64,000 bases of DNA from Topomyia yanbarensis (GCF_030247195.1 NC_080672.1:400537037-400601036), one strand, 5' to 3'. Shown: positions 46,449 to 59,394, counted from the first letter of the stretch. The notes: generated from the sequence alone by a model not told the origin. Translations and numbers: made by a program.

Positions 46449-49400
46449 TGTCACCGCATGTTCCGCAAATTATCAATTCAATAGTAATTCTTCAAAAGGG
46501 CGAATGAGACTTTTGTAAACAAACTTATTTCGCTCATTATTCCGCCACTGAGTTGAATTTCATGAAAAATACACATGAATCAACATCTTTACCCTTGGTA
46601 GAATCATTTTCAAATGTTTTCTGTGTTGAAATGATAACAAATTAGGAGAAATCAGCGAAACAAAAGTTTGTTTACAAATCTTATTAGCCCTATTCAAATG
46701 TTGATATGGAATTGAGCATTCACCAAGAAAGTAGAATACCGTATACACGGCAGGCGAAGGAATTTCAATTTCTATAGCCTGCTCGAGGTGTAACTCAATT
46801 AGCATTTTGCAGGGGTACCCATTTTCCCGATACGGCGAATGACAGCAGTGGTTGTGAGGTTGCGATGTATCAAGTTTTTCCCATACATGCGTTAAGAAGC
46901 TGTCTTTTACATGCTGTAGCCGGAAAATGCGACTCTCCATCGCTCCACTGCTCTTCCCGCAATCGATTCGGTGCCGTTGTCGTCGAGATGGTCGCTAGCG
47001 GAGGAAAAGTTGTGCCGTGTTTGCTGCCTCCTCAGACACACTGTGAACCGAGCCGGTAGCCGAAGATAGCGTGACTCGGCGGGAAGGAAGGAAAACTCTT
47101 GGCGAACAACTTTATTACAGTGGAAAGCTTTCCACCTTGATGCCGTTGAAATTAAATTATATTTTTTTTATAACGGCGGTAAAACATATTGGCTGGCAAT
47201 ACCCGTGTGAAGTGAAACTTTTCCTTCAGCGCGATGTGCGATAGGAGGAGATAGTTCTTCACACTATCGACTGGGGAATATTTTTCCGAATGGAAAGATG
47301 CAAAAGTTTGTTCTGAATAAGAAGTAACTGTTGATTGCAAAGTTGATTCACGTAAAGATTCTCACGTCCACGGATGGTTTGACAGATTGATTTTGAGAGG
47401 TTTCTTTAGGATACTCGAAGTTAAAAACTTGATATGGCGTCCCATTTGAAAATGGATGTTTCAAAATGAATAGCAATTGTAACATGCTTTCTTTGAACAT
47501 CTCGTTCTAGTTTGTCTAGATAATGGGAAAGTACACTAATAGAAGACTCAAGAATTTTTTTGTAAATATAACTGAGTAAAAGACGTTCTGGTCTAGCGGT
47601 ATGGTGTGAAAGACAGTTACCTTATATTCTATTACCACTCAGAAAGGCTTATTAGTGGCAGTAAGATCTTAGAATTAGCCCTACAACTGTCTTGCGCGAG
47701 GCTCGTTGAAAGAATGGGCCAAATGGAAAGTGGAGTCTGAGAAAAATGAGGCTTGGAGATTTTTTCCATCTTTCGTTACACTGCAGTGCACTGCTTAATA
47801 GACCTGGGTCAGACAACGCTGTGTACTTATGAGAATCAAATAGTTACGGGTCAATTCTGTTGACAAACAGCATATAGTGGAATCTCGCAGACACAGCGTC
47901 TAAAGATTTAATCAATGCTAGAATGACATCATTTGAAACATAAAGAACATTTGGACCGATTAAATGCGAATAATAGCAAAATTTTAGTTGTGTTTGTGTT
48001 ATGGTATTGTTTTTGTATGCGACTTAAAAGTACTATGCCAATAGGAGATTGCACGCAGACTAGCGTATCGTTTAGTAAACAGCTGACTACTTTGTATATC
48101 TTGTGTTTTATTTATTGTAAAAATTACAAATTTTCAAGAAACAATCAAAAATCATTTATTTGCTCGCTTGCGCAAATATGCGTACATACTATGATACCAT
48201 TTCTGAACAATTTGAGGTAAAATATTGTAGTGAGAAGCGATTGTTATGTTCTATTATGTTGTGATATTGATGAAGAAACATAAATAAAAAAACACGAAGA
48301 AAATGTTGACATCCATTTTAGCTACCAGCTTCCACGATGTCCTTACGCTGCCTTCTATAACGGATCTCTCTATATCTGTCTTTAGACATGTCCAATAAAA
48401 CGTTGTACACGATTTACGTAAGTGCTCTTCTTATAATAGCTTTCGCTGGCTGTCGATTTGACGGAATGACTATAAATATCACTGAACTTTCATACCGTTC
48501 AAAGTGTGGGCTCTCGATAGGAACTGGAACGAGACAGCAGCTCAGTGCGGTCTTCATTGGAAAGAGCAGCCATCCGGCATGTTTCTTAGAATTCCCGCTG
48601 ACCTTTGCCATTTACTGGCTCCGCAAGAGGTCGTCAATCAAATCGCGATACACGGGCCGGAGGGGGCAGACAACCGACCGACCGGCTACGGTTTCGATAA
48701 ATATGGATTGATCCAAAAATGGTTGCTCTGAGATTCCGTGTGGCAAAATTGGTACGGTGTTACTCTTACGTGGCGTGTCGAAGCAAGGATGCCTCGTATC
48801 CGGGAACTAACACCGAAGAGATTTCGCAGTAGCCTTGAAATAGAAACACTTCAATCACGAAAACGTTCGTGGGCGATTTCGGGCGTTTGCAAGGTTTCGC
48901 TATATTTAACTTGTATGCCCGGCCGAAGCAAGGCTGTAATTGGGTAACAGCCACCACGGTTTCGTTTCGATAGAAATTTAACATTTTTTCTTTGGCTTTA
49001 CCCTGAAAATCCTTCCCTTGCTGGAAAATTCCGTTAGTTCCGCCGGGTAATTCCTATTATCCCAGCAGCCAGCTGCCAGACAACAGCCCAACGTGACACT
49101 GTCAGTTTCAACTCGTATACGCATCACCATCCCATAATGAAGATTGAAAGGGATTCTTCTCCACCTACGTAGCATAGGCGCAGATTTTTGTCTACATAAA
49201 AGCGTGCAGTATTTGGAGAGGGGTTGTTTTTTATCCATTCTTTCTGAAGTGGCTCTGTCTAGCCGGCAAGTGGCCCTGTCCTGTCCCGACTACAAGAGGA
49301 CGGAACGGTGTACCGAACCGGCAACTCGGTTGTAAAACAATACTGGATTCTTGAAATTATTTGCATTGTTGAATGCTATGATATGGCAAAGGAAGTAATT

Positions 49401-50129
49401 GAGCGTTGACGGGATATGAGTCTAAGAATTCACACGAGCAGTGTTGGAGGGATTGAAGTGTTCTTGTTAAATTTGACGTCTCGTCATATAATTCCTATCG
49501 CCTAATACGTTCGAGCGATTGGGACTCGCTGGAAAAGCAAATCTTTGAGCAGAATCCGTAGCAATCACTTTTGTGATTTGTTGATTAGTTCTGCAGTTTT
49601 AATATGAAAACACACTATCATGTCTTCATCCGACGTTTCGGTCCGGTTGGGACCTTTTTCAAAAACCTTAAGAGATTCATTGTGTTGTCAATTGTCTTTG
49701 ATTTTACTTTACTTTATCCATTATCTTGTTGTACAACAAGCAGACGACATTCATCTGTCGGACTGCTTGAATCAAAATTTAGCATTGCAAACTTTATTCT
49801 TTGTATAACACCTCTTTCCGTTTGCTTTAGTTGTTGTATAGAAACACATTGTATTTTTCTACTACTGAACTTGAGATAAAAAGATTTCAACCAGGTGATA
49901 AAGTACATAGACAATCATCGAATGACCCCAAGCAGTTAAAGCCGCAATAAACATCAACGACAATAATAAGGACAATATGGCAGTTGCTTGCGATGCTATA
50001 GAGTATAGCTGATCTTATCTACGTCGAGTTCAATTCCTCTCTTTCGATAGAAGTTATTCTGTATGTCTATCTACATTTGATTTGTTATAGATTTACAATT
50101 CTAACTAAATAAATGCATAGGACTCGGTC
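45636..50129. other. No supported gene
   Basis: About 4.5 kb of sequence without a recognised domain. Frames at 46560-46940 (minus, 126 codons) and 48388-48711 (plus, 107 codons, hydrophobic N-terminus) are the longest; neither is recognisable. A tRNA-like A box (TGGTCTAGCGGTATGG, near 47593) has no matching B box. Confidence 0.4.
46414..46449. repeat. (ATA)n microsatellite
   Basis: An uninterrupted run of about eleven AAT/ATA trinucleotides. Confidence 0.95.
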
Positions 50130-50460
50130 AAAGTTTTAAATTTTTTCCGAGGGCTTAGTCTCAAATGCCAATCGATTCAGCTCGACAAATTGGGACAATG
50201 TATATGTATGTACATGTACACTAATGTCACGATCTAAACGAACCTAGTATCAAATGAAAGGCCTAAAGAGACCATTAGACGCTATGATTTTTGATTTTGG
50301 ATATGGTATTTACTTACTGAGAAATATGTAATTTTATCAAAATACGACATGTTCTAAGCATTTCTTTCTAGAAAGCATTTAGTTAGAAAGCTTATAAAAT
50401 ATCTTTTCAACAAGCTAGAGATTGTCGAAATCCGTTCACGGATGGCGGAAATATTTTACA
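50130..50460 (+). repeat. Dispersed-repeat-like segment
   Basis: Contains the phrases AATGCCAATCGATTCAGCTC, GACAAATTGGGACAATGT, ACGATCTAAACGAACCTAGT and ATCAAATGAAAGGCCTAAAG, which I recognise as typical of a repeated mosquito element that also uses a CTCGACGAA-type phrase. No second copy is present in this window, so the call rests on recall of the wording. Confidence 0.4.
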
Positions 50461-52099
50461 CTTTATATTGTCATTCTTCACTTACCAATTTTCAACAACT
50501 AAAAATGATACCATTACAAAAAGAGCAATGCTTTACTGGTGTTTTAGGGATAAAACTAATTTTGAATATCGGGGTATGAAAACACATTTTCGAGATTCCA
50601 GGAATTTTATTCCGAATACATTTTGTTAATTTACTCAATAATGTATGAACTGTTTCTTAAAAATGAATTTGAAAGTTCACTTTAAACACAAAATAATGTG
50701 AAAGTTCACGTCGAACTGAATTTGTTTTCAGAATTGATGGATTTGCCCCTTTGATTAAGCATTACGTTCAGCCGTGAGGTAGATGTTAGATGGCATATTA
50801 ATACACAAATCACAAAGTAATCTACTTATATACTGGCCATGGCGAGAAAATTACCAGTTGTATTATTTATAATAGGGATGTAAGGAATCAAAATATTGTA
50901 TATTATATAAAATAATTTCACGGCACCAACCATCAGTTACCTCACACACCCCTCCCTTCTCTGTCTTTGTTATTCTCTTTCTCTTGGTGTTCGTGGCAAC
51001 TGTCACGAATTTCATCTATTTTGCTATTTCCCTATCCATTTCTAAGTTGAGCTGTACGATCTTCTGAAACATTTGTTGAAATCCTAAACTAATTTTATGT
51101 GTGCGATGTAATTGTGTAGGTTTCAGAAGACAAAACTATGTTTTGACTGCTGTTTTCTTAAACATAGTTTTTGAATTTTAGTATACAACGAAGTAACTCA
51201 CGGAAACAAATTTAATATTACATCCTACTTGGCAAAGAAAATATTTGTAGCTTTTCGAAAATTTTTAAAATGTTTTTATTATGAGAAAACAATAACCAAT
51301 TATTGTTCAAACCCTGCTTTCACCTGAAGATGAAGAGACAACCCTTCGAAACGTTGCACTATGGAAAGGCATGTGGCCAAAAAACCGAAAACTTCATCAT
51401 CTCCAATTTAATGCAATTCTATGCTGCGCGTTTACATACACTCGTGTTAAGAAATACCGGAAAAATATACTACTTGACTTGGTTATATGGTTTCAGTTGT
51501 CCTGCTTTATATACTGAGATCGCTTCAATTGAAGTTTCAATGGCAGTCACAATTAGTATTTTTATTCACGGTATTGGTATGTATAGGACTCCTTAATTCA
51601 TTTCTCCGGAACGAGAATTCCGAACGAAACAATTCGAAAGCTAAAAGGATAAGGGAAGGGAAAGAGACTGCATTGCAATCGATTGAATACACGGCCTTTG
51701 CGCTTTCGTCAACAATATAATCGCCAACATAGCTGAGACACTTCACACTCCCATCTATTTGCTTCAATGCAAACGACTACTTTGAAATATTTACCTGTTT
51801 CATTCACGAATAGCACTCTCACTATCATTCTCTTTTACGGGGTTTGAAAGCACACGTGACCTTATCTCAGTTTACTATTTACAATATCAGATAATTTTAT
51901 ACGAAACGGTCAAGAAAAAAAATTAAGGTGAAAACGTAAAAGAATGGAAACACTAGAAAGTGCATTGTATACTAATAAGCTTTATTAAGTAATGGAATTT
52001 TATCAAACATTACAGAACTCTCAAAACAATGGTTGTAGAATTCGTACCATTCGTTTTATTTTTTTGCTTTATCCAAATTATATATTTTTTTAAACTTCA
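50461..52099. other. No supported gene
   Basis: AT-rich with a pyrimidine-rich patch at 50940-51000. Short frames only. Confidence 0.4.
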
Positions 52100-52720
52100 T
52101 TCCATGTACTCATATTATACAGACCATTCATTTCATGGATTTTATATGTTTTGTTTATTTCATTCATTTAAAATATTTGACTAATTTTGAATATATGTTC
52201 ATTCCTTGCAATCATTTTTTGTTCAGCATTCTTTTTATTCATTTTACTCATTCAAACCATTCATTTAACTTATTTTATATACCGCTTTCATTAAATGCAT
52301 TATATTCATTTTGTTCTAGTTCAAAAATTTTATTCAGTTTTTTTTTCATTTTACTAATCTGACTAATTTTTTTAGCCATTCATTTTATTCATTTTATTCA
52401 TTTTATCCAAATTATTAATTTAACTCTATTAATTTATAACTCCTTTAATGTCGCTTACTATTCCATTCGAATCACTCAAATCATTTTATTCTGTTACGAT
52501 TTGTATTTATTTTGTTTATTTCATTAATTGTATTAATTGTATCCATACTTTTAATTTTATGTTTTATTTATTTTAATCACTTTACTTATTTTATTCGTTT
52601 TATTTACTTTAATTATTTTATTTATTTTAATTATTAAATGTACTTTGTTTATTTGTTTCATTTAATTCATTCTTTTATTATACTCACTTTATACGTTTTA
52701 TTCATGCTTGCTATTTCATA
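52100..52720. repeat. TTCATTTTA low-complexity tandem field
   Basis: The words TTCATTTTA, TTATTCATTT and TTTATTTTA recur at a 9-10-base spacing across about 620 bases with much divergence. The clearest stretch is ATTCATTTTATTCATTTTA around 52377-52410. Confidence 0.8.
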
Positions 52721-53099
52721 AAATTAGTTCGAAATAATTTGATTTATTCTAGTAAATATAAAACTTTTTGTATTGTTGTCTTATTTTACATTTAATGAGC
52801 AAATCTATTTTTTGATAACAGAATAATTTGATTTATATTAATCCTGCCACTCATTTTATGGATTGGACAACATTTATTTCATTTTTTGCTTCATTAATTT
52901 TGTAATTTCGTATGTTTTATTGATTTTCTGGAATGTATTCAGTTTATTGGAGGTTTTATTTGTTCAAATCTTGAAAATGTATTAATCGCACCTCTAGTTG
53001 GGTGCCTACATTGCATGAGTTCTGCAAACTAATGAATGTTCCTAAAAAAATCTTGTCTCACTGTCAGGTAGATTAAGTGGTTTTTTTTCATTTTCATTG

Positions 53100-53890
53100 A
53101 CTAAATAGAAATTGGAGGAGATAAGTGAGAAGGCAGGGGACTTCCGTTTTATTGTCGAACCATATAGCCATCACTAGAATAAGGTATTTCTTTACATTCC
53201 GTGGAATCCCAAGGCGAAAGTTTATAAACCTAAATCGGTTTAAGCCAATTTTTTATGACAGTATCTCTTCGGGGGTGTTGTCATTCTGTTATCTCAATAT
53301 CCCCTCGAGGGTGTTGATATATCCGCTCATTAAGAAGTGTCTTTATTCCCGTGGGAGTGAAGAATACTTCCGTATTTTCTATGTGCTCTCTGTGTCGTTA
53401 TTTTCCTAATCCCTAACCTTACCACTTCGTCAATCCTGCCCGTCAGGGAAATAACGAAAAGACAAATCATGACAAGGCACAAATCTTCAATTAACATGGG
53501 GAACGTGCCTGAGTCCGAAAATGTCAATTTGTTGCGTATTTTTCAAACGCAATTGTAGCATTATAATCAGAATGTTATTGTTCCTTACCCAGTGTGGTGA
53601 AGCGCTATAGGCTTTATCAGTATGGTTATTCCTTCATGAGTGAAGAGTCCAAGCTGTTTACTGATTCGTTTTGTGATTGTATTGTGTTGTCCTTTCCATT
53701 TTCCTACCTTTTTCTTTCATCTCGCTATTCCTTCTAGTTAGGAAAACGATGAAACAACATGGAAATTTGTACCTTGCCATGTCGTTTCATTCAAATAACA
53801 TGGGGTACGTGCCAATCGAACCAATATATTCTGATAGTACGGTTACAAACCAGCCTTTGCCATCTTTAAATATCTTTCTTGTCAGCTGAA
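53100..53890 (+). repeat. ~300-bp imperfect direct duplication
   Basis: GAGTGAAGAATACTTCC at 53355 and GAGTGAAGAGTCCAAG at 53639 (284 apart), and AACATGGGGAACGTGCC at 53493 and AACATGGGGTACGTGCC at 53797 (304 apart), show two diverged copies in tandem. Phrases such as TATTCCCGTGGGAGTGAAG are reminiscent of mosquito repeat families. No coding content. Confidence 0.7.
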
Positions 53891-54757
53891 ATTATTTTTT
53901 TTTGCTGAGACCATGTAGAACGTTTGTCAAAAATCTGCTCACTGCACTTCCGTTTCACTTATGCAGCAAGACAGTTCAACACTTAAGCAGCATATACGTA
54001 CACGTAGACCCCTGCTTCTCGCCATTCGGTTCCCATGTCGTTTGGCCTACACAATATATAGATAGGCGTTCGGCTATCTGCAGTTTATGTGCGATGCCGA
54101 AAGCAAAATGCACTACCCGTTTGTATGTGCAATTACAGCTTGTTGTCACAGGTCGGGTAGATGCTCGAGGGGTCTATCGATCACAGGAGTATGGTGCATC
54201 CAATAGTAAGTGTACGGTGTATGGTGTATGGTGCAATATAGTAAGTGTTGTGGCAAAACGCATTATCCTTTCAAGCGAAGCTCGAGTAGACATCAGGGTC
54301 TAAGGATTCATGCATGTATAATAGACTGGTTCAAAGACACTACCAATCGCTACCAATTTTGTCACAGTTGCTAACGTATGGACCTTAGAAGAAAATCAAC
54401 AGAGGCTTCTGAAGCTGATCTTCAAAAGTTGAAGCAGTCTATTGTATAGTCATTAATCATGCGTTACTTTAGTGAATTTTTGACATTTTGACATTGGTGT
54501 TTACTTCTGTCGTCTGTATGTTTGGTAATGTTTGGTAATTTCTTAATAATGCCATTACTAAATGTATTCGAAAATCTTATAACTGACATATCCTACTGAT
54601 AATGAAGTCAAATCAGTGTACGATAATCGGTTGAAAAAGTCATTGAAATAATTGAATTGATTTGATCCATTAGGAAGACTCTCAGCAGGCTGATTCTCAT
54701 CAGCGAAGTAAGAGATTAAATATTTGGCCTTCACTCAGAGCATCCTCTCATCTATAG

Positions 54758-55090
54758 TCAGCACCACCGGCTGCACAGAATGTTGTTTGAGCCGCTCGGG
54801 TTATCTTTGAAAACAACGATCCTTCCCGGAACTGGCACGCGGTGTGTTGATGGGAAAATGTTTGAAGCATTATGAAACAAAACAAACACTTCAAGATTAT
54901 CCTTTATCTGCTTTAATGCATAATTCAGCAGAGATGCTGTGGCCAAACAGTTACTCAAACCGGCACTGTGGCAAATGTCTACCTGTTCTTCCAGGGAATC
55001 CATTTTGATTTTAAACAAATCGCAAACGATACAATGTAATTCATCCAACGAACAGTCATATAAAACAAATATGTATGTGGTTTTTACTGC
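54758..55090 (-). other. Unrecognised coding-like frame
   Basis: The minus-strand frame can be read from about 55090 as KTTYIFVLYDCSLDELHCIV, then CDLFKIKMDSLEEQVDICHS, AGLSNCLATASLLNYALKQI, DNLEVFVLFHNASNIFPSTH and RVPVPGRIVVFKDNPSGSNN, ending ILCSRWC at a stop (54758). Amino-acid choice and length look like real protein. A TGCAG precedes the frame (about 55088-55092) and could be a splice acceptor, but no pyrimidine tract is obvious. I do not recognise the family. It may be a host exon, a processed pseudogene piece or part of a mobile-element protein. Confidence 0.4.
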
Positions 55091-55502
55091 AGTATTTCAT
55101 TTCAACCCACAACGAACAACCAGGTACTTCCATCGAATTTTACACTAATGGACACGCCTAACAGAGGGATTTCCTTCGCTAATGCGAAGAATTGTTTCCG
55201 AACAATAAACATCAATGATGTTAACTAAAATCCACATAATTTAACCTCGCCCTCTACCCCCGCAATTAATCAGTGTCCTTAGTGAGCTAAGTGCACAGAG
55301 AATAATATTTTATGTGCCGTAGTTAGATACAACCCGTGAGAGCCAAAAACAATTAAACTTCCCATTCACCACCACGTAAGAAAAAAAGGCAACAGAAAAA
55401 GTAGAAACGTTGGTATTTATAGCCAACAGGGGCAAACCCATTTCCACTGGAACCGCACGGAACTTTTCTCATCGCCACCATCCTGCTTTGTTCGCTGGTC
55501 AT

Positions 55503-55522
55503 GTAGCTCGAGCTCGAGCTAC
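55503..55522. repeat. 20-bp perfect palindrome
   Basis: GTAGCTCGAG followed directly by CTCGAGCTAC; the 20 bases equal their own reverse complement with no spacer. Confidence 0.95.
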
Positions 55523-56135
55523 TCCGGATGGGGGTTCTGTTCAAATGCGATACCCGTTCCCATTCCGATCCAATCTTCGTTGGCCATGTGTGGCTTCTAC
55601 CGACGAGACGAGCAACTAGGAGATAAATAATCAAGCCGTGAGTTGATTACAGCTTCTACTCGCCCTCCCCGTCGTAATCTCCAACCTCGCCACCGCCACC
55701 GGTGGCTTTTCGTTTTCTAAGTAGTACATCTATGTCATCAGTTTTTCAGCTTTCGCTCGAACCGGGTCACCAGCTAATTTTCTCTGCCCTTTTGCCATTC
55801 CGAGAGGGTTGAAAAGGTGAAGCTAGGTGTTTTGTTGATATTATCTCTGTTCGGACAAAACGAATGAGGTATTTCATCCTGAATAGATTAGATAGATTAT
55901 TTGAAATAGTCACAAGTTATCGTGGTTGGTTACCAGTTATTTTTCAACGCGCATCGATTCTACATAGTTCTTGAAATCATGAATAATAAACCTTGTATTC
56001 ATGAAACTATTCGTGCTAGCGTAGCTTAGAATTTTTAACCAATCAAATTTTTATCCATTGTTCTATAACGTGCTTCAGGATGTTAGAAATGATATCCCAA
56101 AAAATAGAAGACTTCAAAACAATATATGACCTGTG
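55523..56135. other. No supported gene
   Basis: GC-richer near 55640-55720. A short fragment at about 55965-56020 (TAGTTCTTGAAATCATGAA, CTTGTATTCATGAAACTATT) resembles the CATGAA-rich element of 13-16 kb. Confidence 0.4.
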
Positions 56136-56866
56136 TTAAGGGGTTACGTACATTTTTATTTTTCAAAAAATCGATTTTTTTATTACTTTATCTGAAATAA
56201 CAACTCCTTAAGAATATTTACCAAAATTTTTATAGAGATCCAAAAAATAGAGCGCTGCCAAGCGCGCTTGGTCTACCAAGATCAGTGGTAACTTGAAATT
56301 TTAAACTCGATTATCTTGAAATGTCGTTTTTCCAAAAATGGTTTTTCTGTGATCACGATAGCCGAAAAATCACTCAACCGATTTTCTTCATTTTTTTTTG
56401 AATCGGTCGTAATTAATTTTTCTCGTACCATAACGATTCCTTTTTTATGCATATTTTTTTGTTTTAGAGATGAGAATGTTTTAATGCAATTTTTAGAGCT
56501 TAAAATAGCGATTTTTTATGAAAACGGTTCCCGGATGCACGAAAAAATTATTATTTATTCAACTAATCGTTAAGGTACGAAGAATACTCATACTAATAAA
56601 AAATTTTGAGTTTTGGGATTTTAGTTGATCTATTGGACATCAATCGTTATCACCGCAAACCTCTTAAATAAAAAAGGGTTTCGGGGGAAAAGCCATAGCT
56701 ACGCCAATCATTAAAACACTTTTATAAACTTATGCTTTTTTATTTCACTGAAAAATGTACTAGCGAAATACTATAAGTTTGATGTAATGAAATCATTGCT
56801 TTATGCCTTTACGTAAATTCAAACTTTCTTGTCAATTTTCTCACAAAAAGGTATGTAACCCCTTAA
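56136..56866. mobile_element. TTAA-flanked element with GGGGTTACGTAC ends
   Basis: TTAAGGGGTTACGTAC at 56136 and GTATGTAACCCCTTAA ending at 56866 are inverted with one mismatch in 16, and TTAA bounds both ends. The interior (AT-rich, ~700 bp) carries only short open frames. This is the pattern of a non-autonomous piggyBac-type element. Confidence 0.85.
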
Positions 56867-57589
56867 GTCAAAGAGGACTAAGCGCCATTTTGAGATGCAT
56901 GCTCAAAAAACGCCATCGCATCAAATGTAGCACAATCTTTCAATGTTAATGATAAGTTATCGAAAAATGAATTTTACTATAAAAAATAACCAAAAAAAAA
57001 ATATGCCGGTCAGTTCGGTTTGGCTTAACGCAGGTTATATATACGTTCAAGTTTTCAATTCTGCCGCAACGCCTCTTATGTACAAAAAGCATGAGCATAT
57101 AGAAAACTTTAACTACTTTTTTCGCGCAACTTTTTGACATGAACGGAAATGTAACTCGAATAAATGATTTTTGATCGTTTTGAAATTTTCGCGATATATT
57201 CGAAAAGGATTTCTCAAGCGATCTACGTAGAATTTTTTCTAATGCTTATTTTTTTATTAAACTATTTGGATCGATTTTTATGACCTTTTCGGCGTTTTCA
57301 TTCAAAAGTGCGCCATTTAGCGAAAATCTAAATATCGAAAACATCCCGTACATCGTTTGCTATTATCGTATGGAATTAGAAAAACTTTTGTTTTTGGCTT
57401 TAGGTCAGAAATTACGGGAGATAGATTTCCCTGGACCGTGGACTCCTGTCAAAAAAACGGGGGAAACTAGGAGTGGGCGTAGCGTAGTTTGTAAAGTCCC
57501 GACCCCGCACATAGGGTTGGAAATTTTTCATAAGAGATTTTTCTAACCGGAAAAGGCGAATGACCTTCAGGTGAAAACCTCTACAATCG
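56867..57589. other. No supported gene
   Basis: AT-rich sequence with repeated simple phrases. Open frames at 56943-57137 and 57280-57546 have no recognised domain. Confidence 0.4.
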
Positions 57590-58190
57590 AAATAAAAAAC
57601 CTGTTTTAATCCACTTAGCGGTGCAATTGTGCCTTTCTCATTTCTATAAACTATGGCAAAGAGGCTTTTTATGTTCAACATAATTGTGGAAATGTCCATT
57701 ACATTCTTAGTACACTTTGCACTTATACACAATGGCATGCCAGCCACGAACTTGATGAGCTACGTGTCGACGGTGAAACACTTGAAACAAAAAAATATCA
57801 TACTCCATTAGCCTAATCAGCATTAGATCAATGTTATCTGCTTGCTAACTCATTTTGTCATGCGGGGATGGGTATGTGAGGAGGGCGAAAGTCCCATGAA
57901 CGAACGACTCCCCAGCTTAAATTGGTATGCTTTGTAATATAGTGGTGGTTTAAAGATGATGGCGTTGAAAGGGAGGGGTATGAGGTGGTGGTCTGAGGGG
58001 TGATTTAAGGAGATTTTTAAAGGAGGGGAGTGAACAGTAGAGGGGGAGTGTAACCCCTCTCCGTAAACCATCAACTACGCCCCTGTTAAAATCCAGAAAC
58101 CTTATGCGAGTCGAAAAAAAAATTTGGCCGGGATTAGGTTGACGTTTTTCAGAGTGATTGCATAACCTTTCTATATGAGAAAGGCAAAAA
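57590..58190 (+). mobile_element. Mosquito repeat, GTGCCTTTCTCATT to GAGAAAGGCAAAA
   Basis: The left side carries TTAATCCACTTAGCGGTGCA then ATTGTGCCTTTCTCATTTCT, and the right side ends ATTGCATAACCTTTCTATAT followed by GAGAAAGGCAAAAA. TGCCTTTCTCAT and its complement ATGAGAAAGGCA form inverted ends. The interior includes a purine-rich GGGAGGGG stretch. I recognise the wording as a common mosquito repeat. Its 3' 65 bases recur unchanged at 58614-58678. Confidence 0.75.
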
Positions 58191-58329
58191 AGTGCAAAAT
58201 CCAAAAAAGTGAATCTTCGTCAATTTTTTTTCGTGTTTGCATCAAATCTCGACGTTTTATGCACCTTGAATACATTTAGCATCAAAAATAAAAATTCTAT
58301 TTTTAATTTTTCCTATAGTTTTTATGAGA

Positions 58330-58678
58330 AATTTCTGTGTGGCCGCACTCTCAAACCCGTAATTCCGGAACCAGAATTCCGATCGATCCAAAATTCAATA
58401 GCCGATGGGAAGGTTGCACCTTTCATTTGAGACTAAGTTTGAGTAAATCGGTCCAGCCATCTCTGAGAAAAATGAGTGACATTATTTGACACATACGCAC
58501 ATACATACACACACCTACACACACACATACATACACACATACACACACACACATACAGACTTTTTCCGATCTCGACGAACTGAGTCGAATGGGATATGAC
58601 ACTCGGCCCTCCGGGCCGGGATTAGGTTGACGTTTTTCAGAGTGATTGCATAACCTTTCTATATGAGAAAGGCAAAAA
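58330..58678 (+). mobile_element. Second 3' copy of the GAGAAAGGCAAAA repeat
   Basis: The order AACCCGTAATTCCGGAACCA, CCGATGGGAAGGTTGCACC, TTTCATTTGAGACTAAG and CTCGACGAACTGAGTCGAA, then the 65-base end identical to 58126-58190. A CA-rich microsatellite (58497-58560) lies inside. The 22.05-22.35 kb copy has the same order. Confidence 0.85.
58497..58560. repeat. CA/CATA microsatellite
   Basis: A run of CACATACATACACACAC-type sequence in the middle of the mosquito repeat, matching the shorter CATACATACACAC run of the 22.2-kb copy. Confidence 0.9.
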
Positions 58679-58679
58679 C

Positions 58680-58866
58680 GGGGGGAAATGCTGCATTGAC
58701 GTTATCTTGTGATGAAATTACTTGAAGAAATTATTTTTTTGTGATTCATTACTTATGTTATAAAATCCATTTAACAAGATCTCGATTCATTGGTTTATTG
58801 AGTCAAGGAAAATTCCCGAAACATGCCTATTTTTTCGTGCTCTACAGTCGTGTAACCCCTTAAGCT
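58680..58866 (-). mobile_element. TTAAGGGGTT-ended element, one end (minus)
   Basis: Read on the minus strand it starts TTAAGGGGTTACACGAC and continues AGCACGAAAAAATAGG, GAATCGAGAT and TTCAAGTAATTTCATCACAA, the same order as 22536-22735. The other end is missing. Confidence 0.7.
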
Positions 58867-59394
58867 TGGTCTTCACGTTAAATAGCGAAAAAATGACTTA
58901 AAACGTGCTTAATCGATTTTTTTTCCAAATATTTTTTACAAAATTAAAATTAAATAATCTTAAAAAAATATTCGAGGGCAGTAAACATACCGAAGCTACA
59001 ACTGAAACTCCGATTGTATTTGTTTAGAAAATATGAAATGATTTTGAGCGGCCCCAAATGCGAACTAACTGCACCGAAAGCTTTACTTTATATGACGGAT
59101 TTATTAACAGCTCGACGCGCGCGTCGTTTGTTCCCCTTCCCTGTCAGCATGCGACCCACAGATCATCACTAATACAGCTACTGCCCGAGGGAGCCAAACC
59201 GAATCAGGCTCGAACCTCAACCGCAGTAAAAATGTATGAACTTACCGTGGTTGGGGCCAGAACCCAACACAGCTCCAGGTACAAACAAAAACGGTATAAA
59301 GTTTGGCTCCGAGGAGAAGTAAGGGATAGGAGTGCTGTATCAGAGGTGAATGGCGACATAGTCTGGCCTCATTTTGCACGATAACACAGCTTTG

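Noticed and set aside
46560..46940. 126-codon minus-strand frame (MESRIFRLQHVKDSF...)
   Set aside because: No recognisable domain; length is compatible with chance in this much sequence.
47585..47700. tRNA-like SINE (A box TGGTCTAGCGGTATGG)
   Set aside because: No convincing B box or second copy was found.
48388..48711. 107-codon frame with hydrophobic N-terminus as a secreted protein
   Set aside because: No cleavage-site context, family or splice evidence; composition after residue 30 is not convincing.
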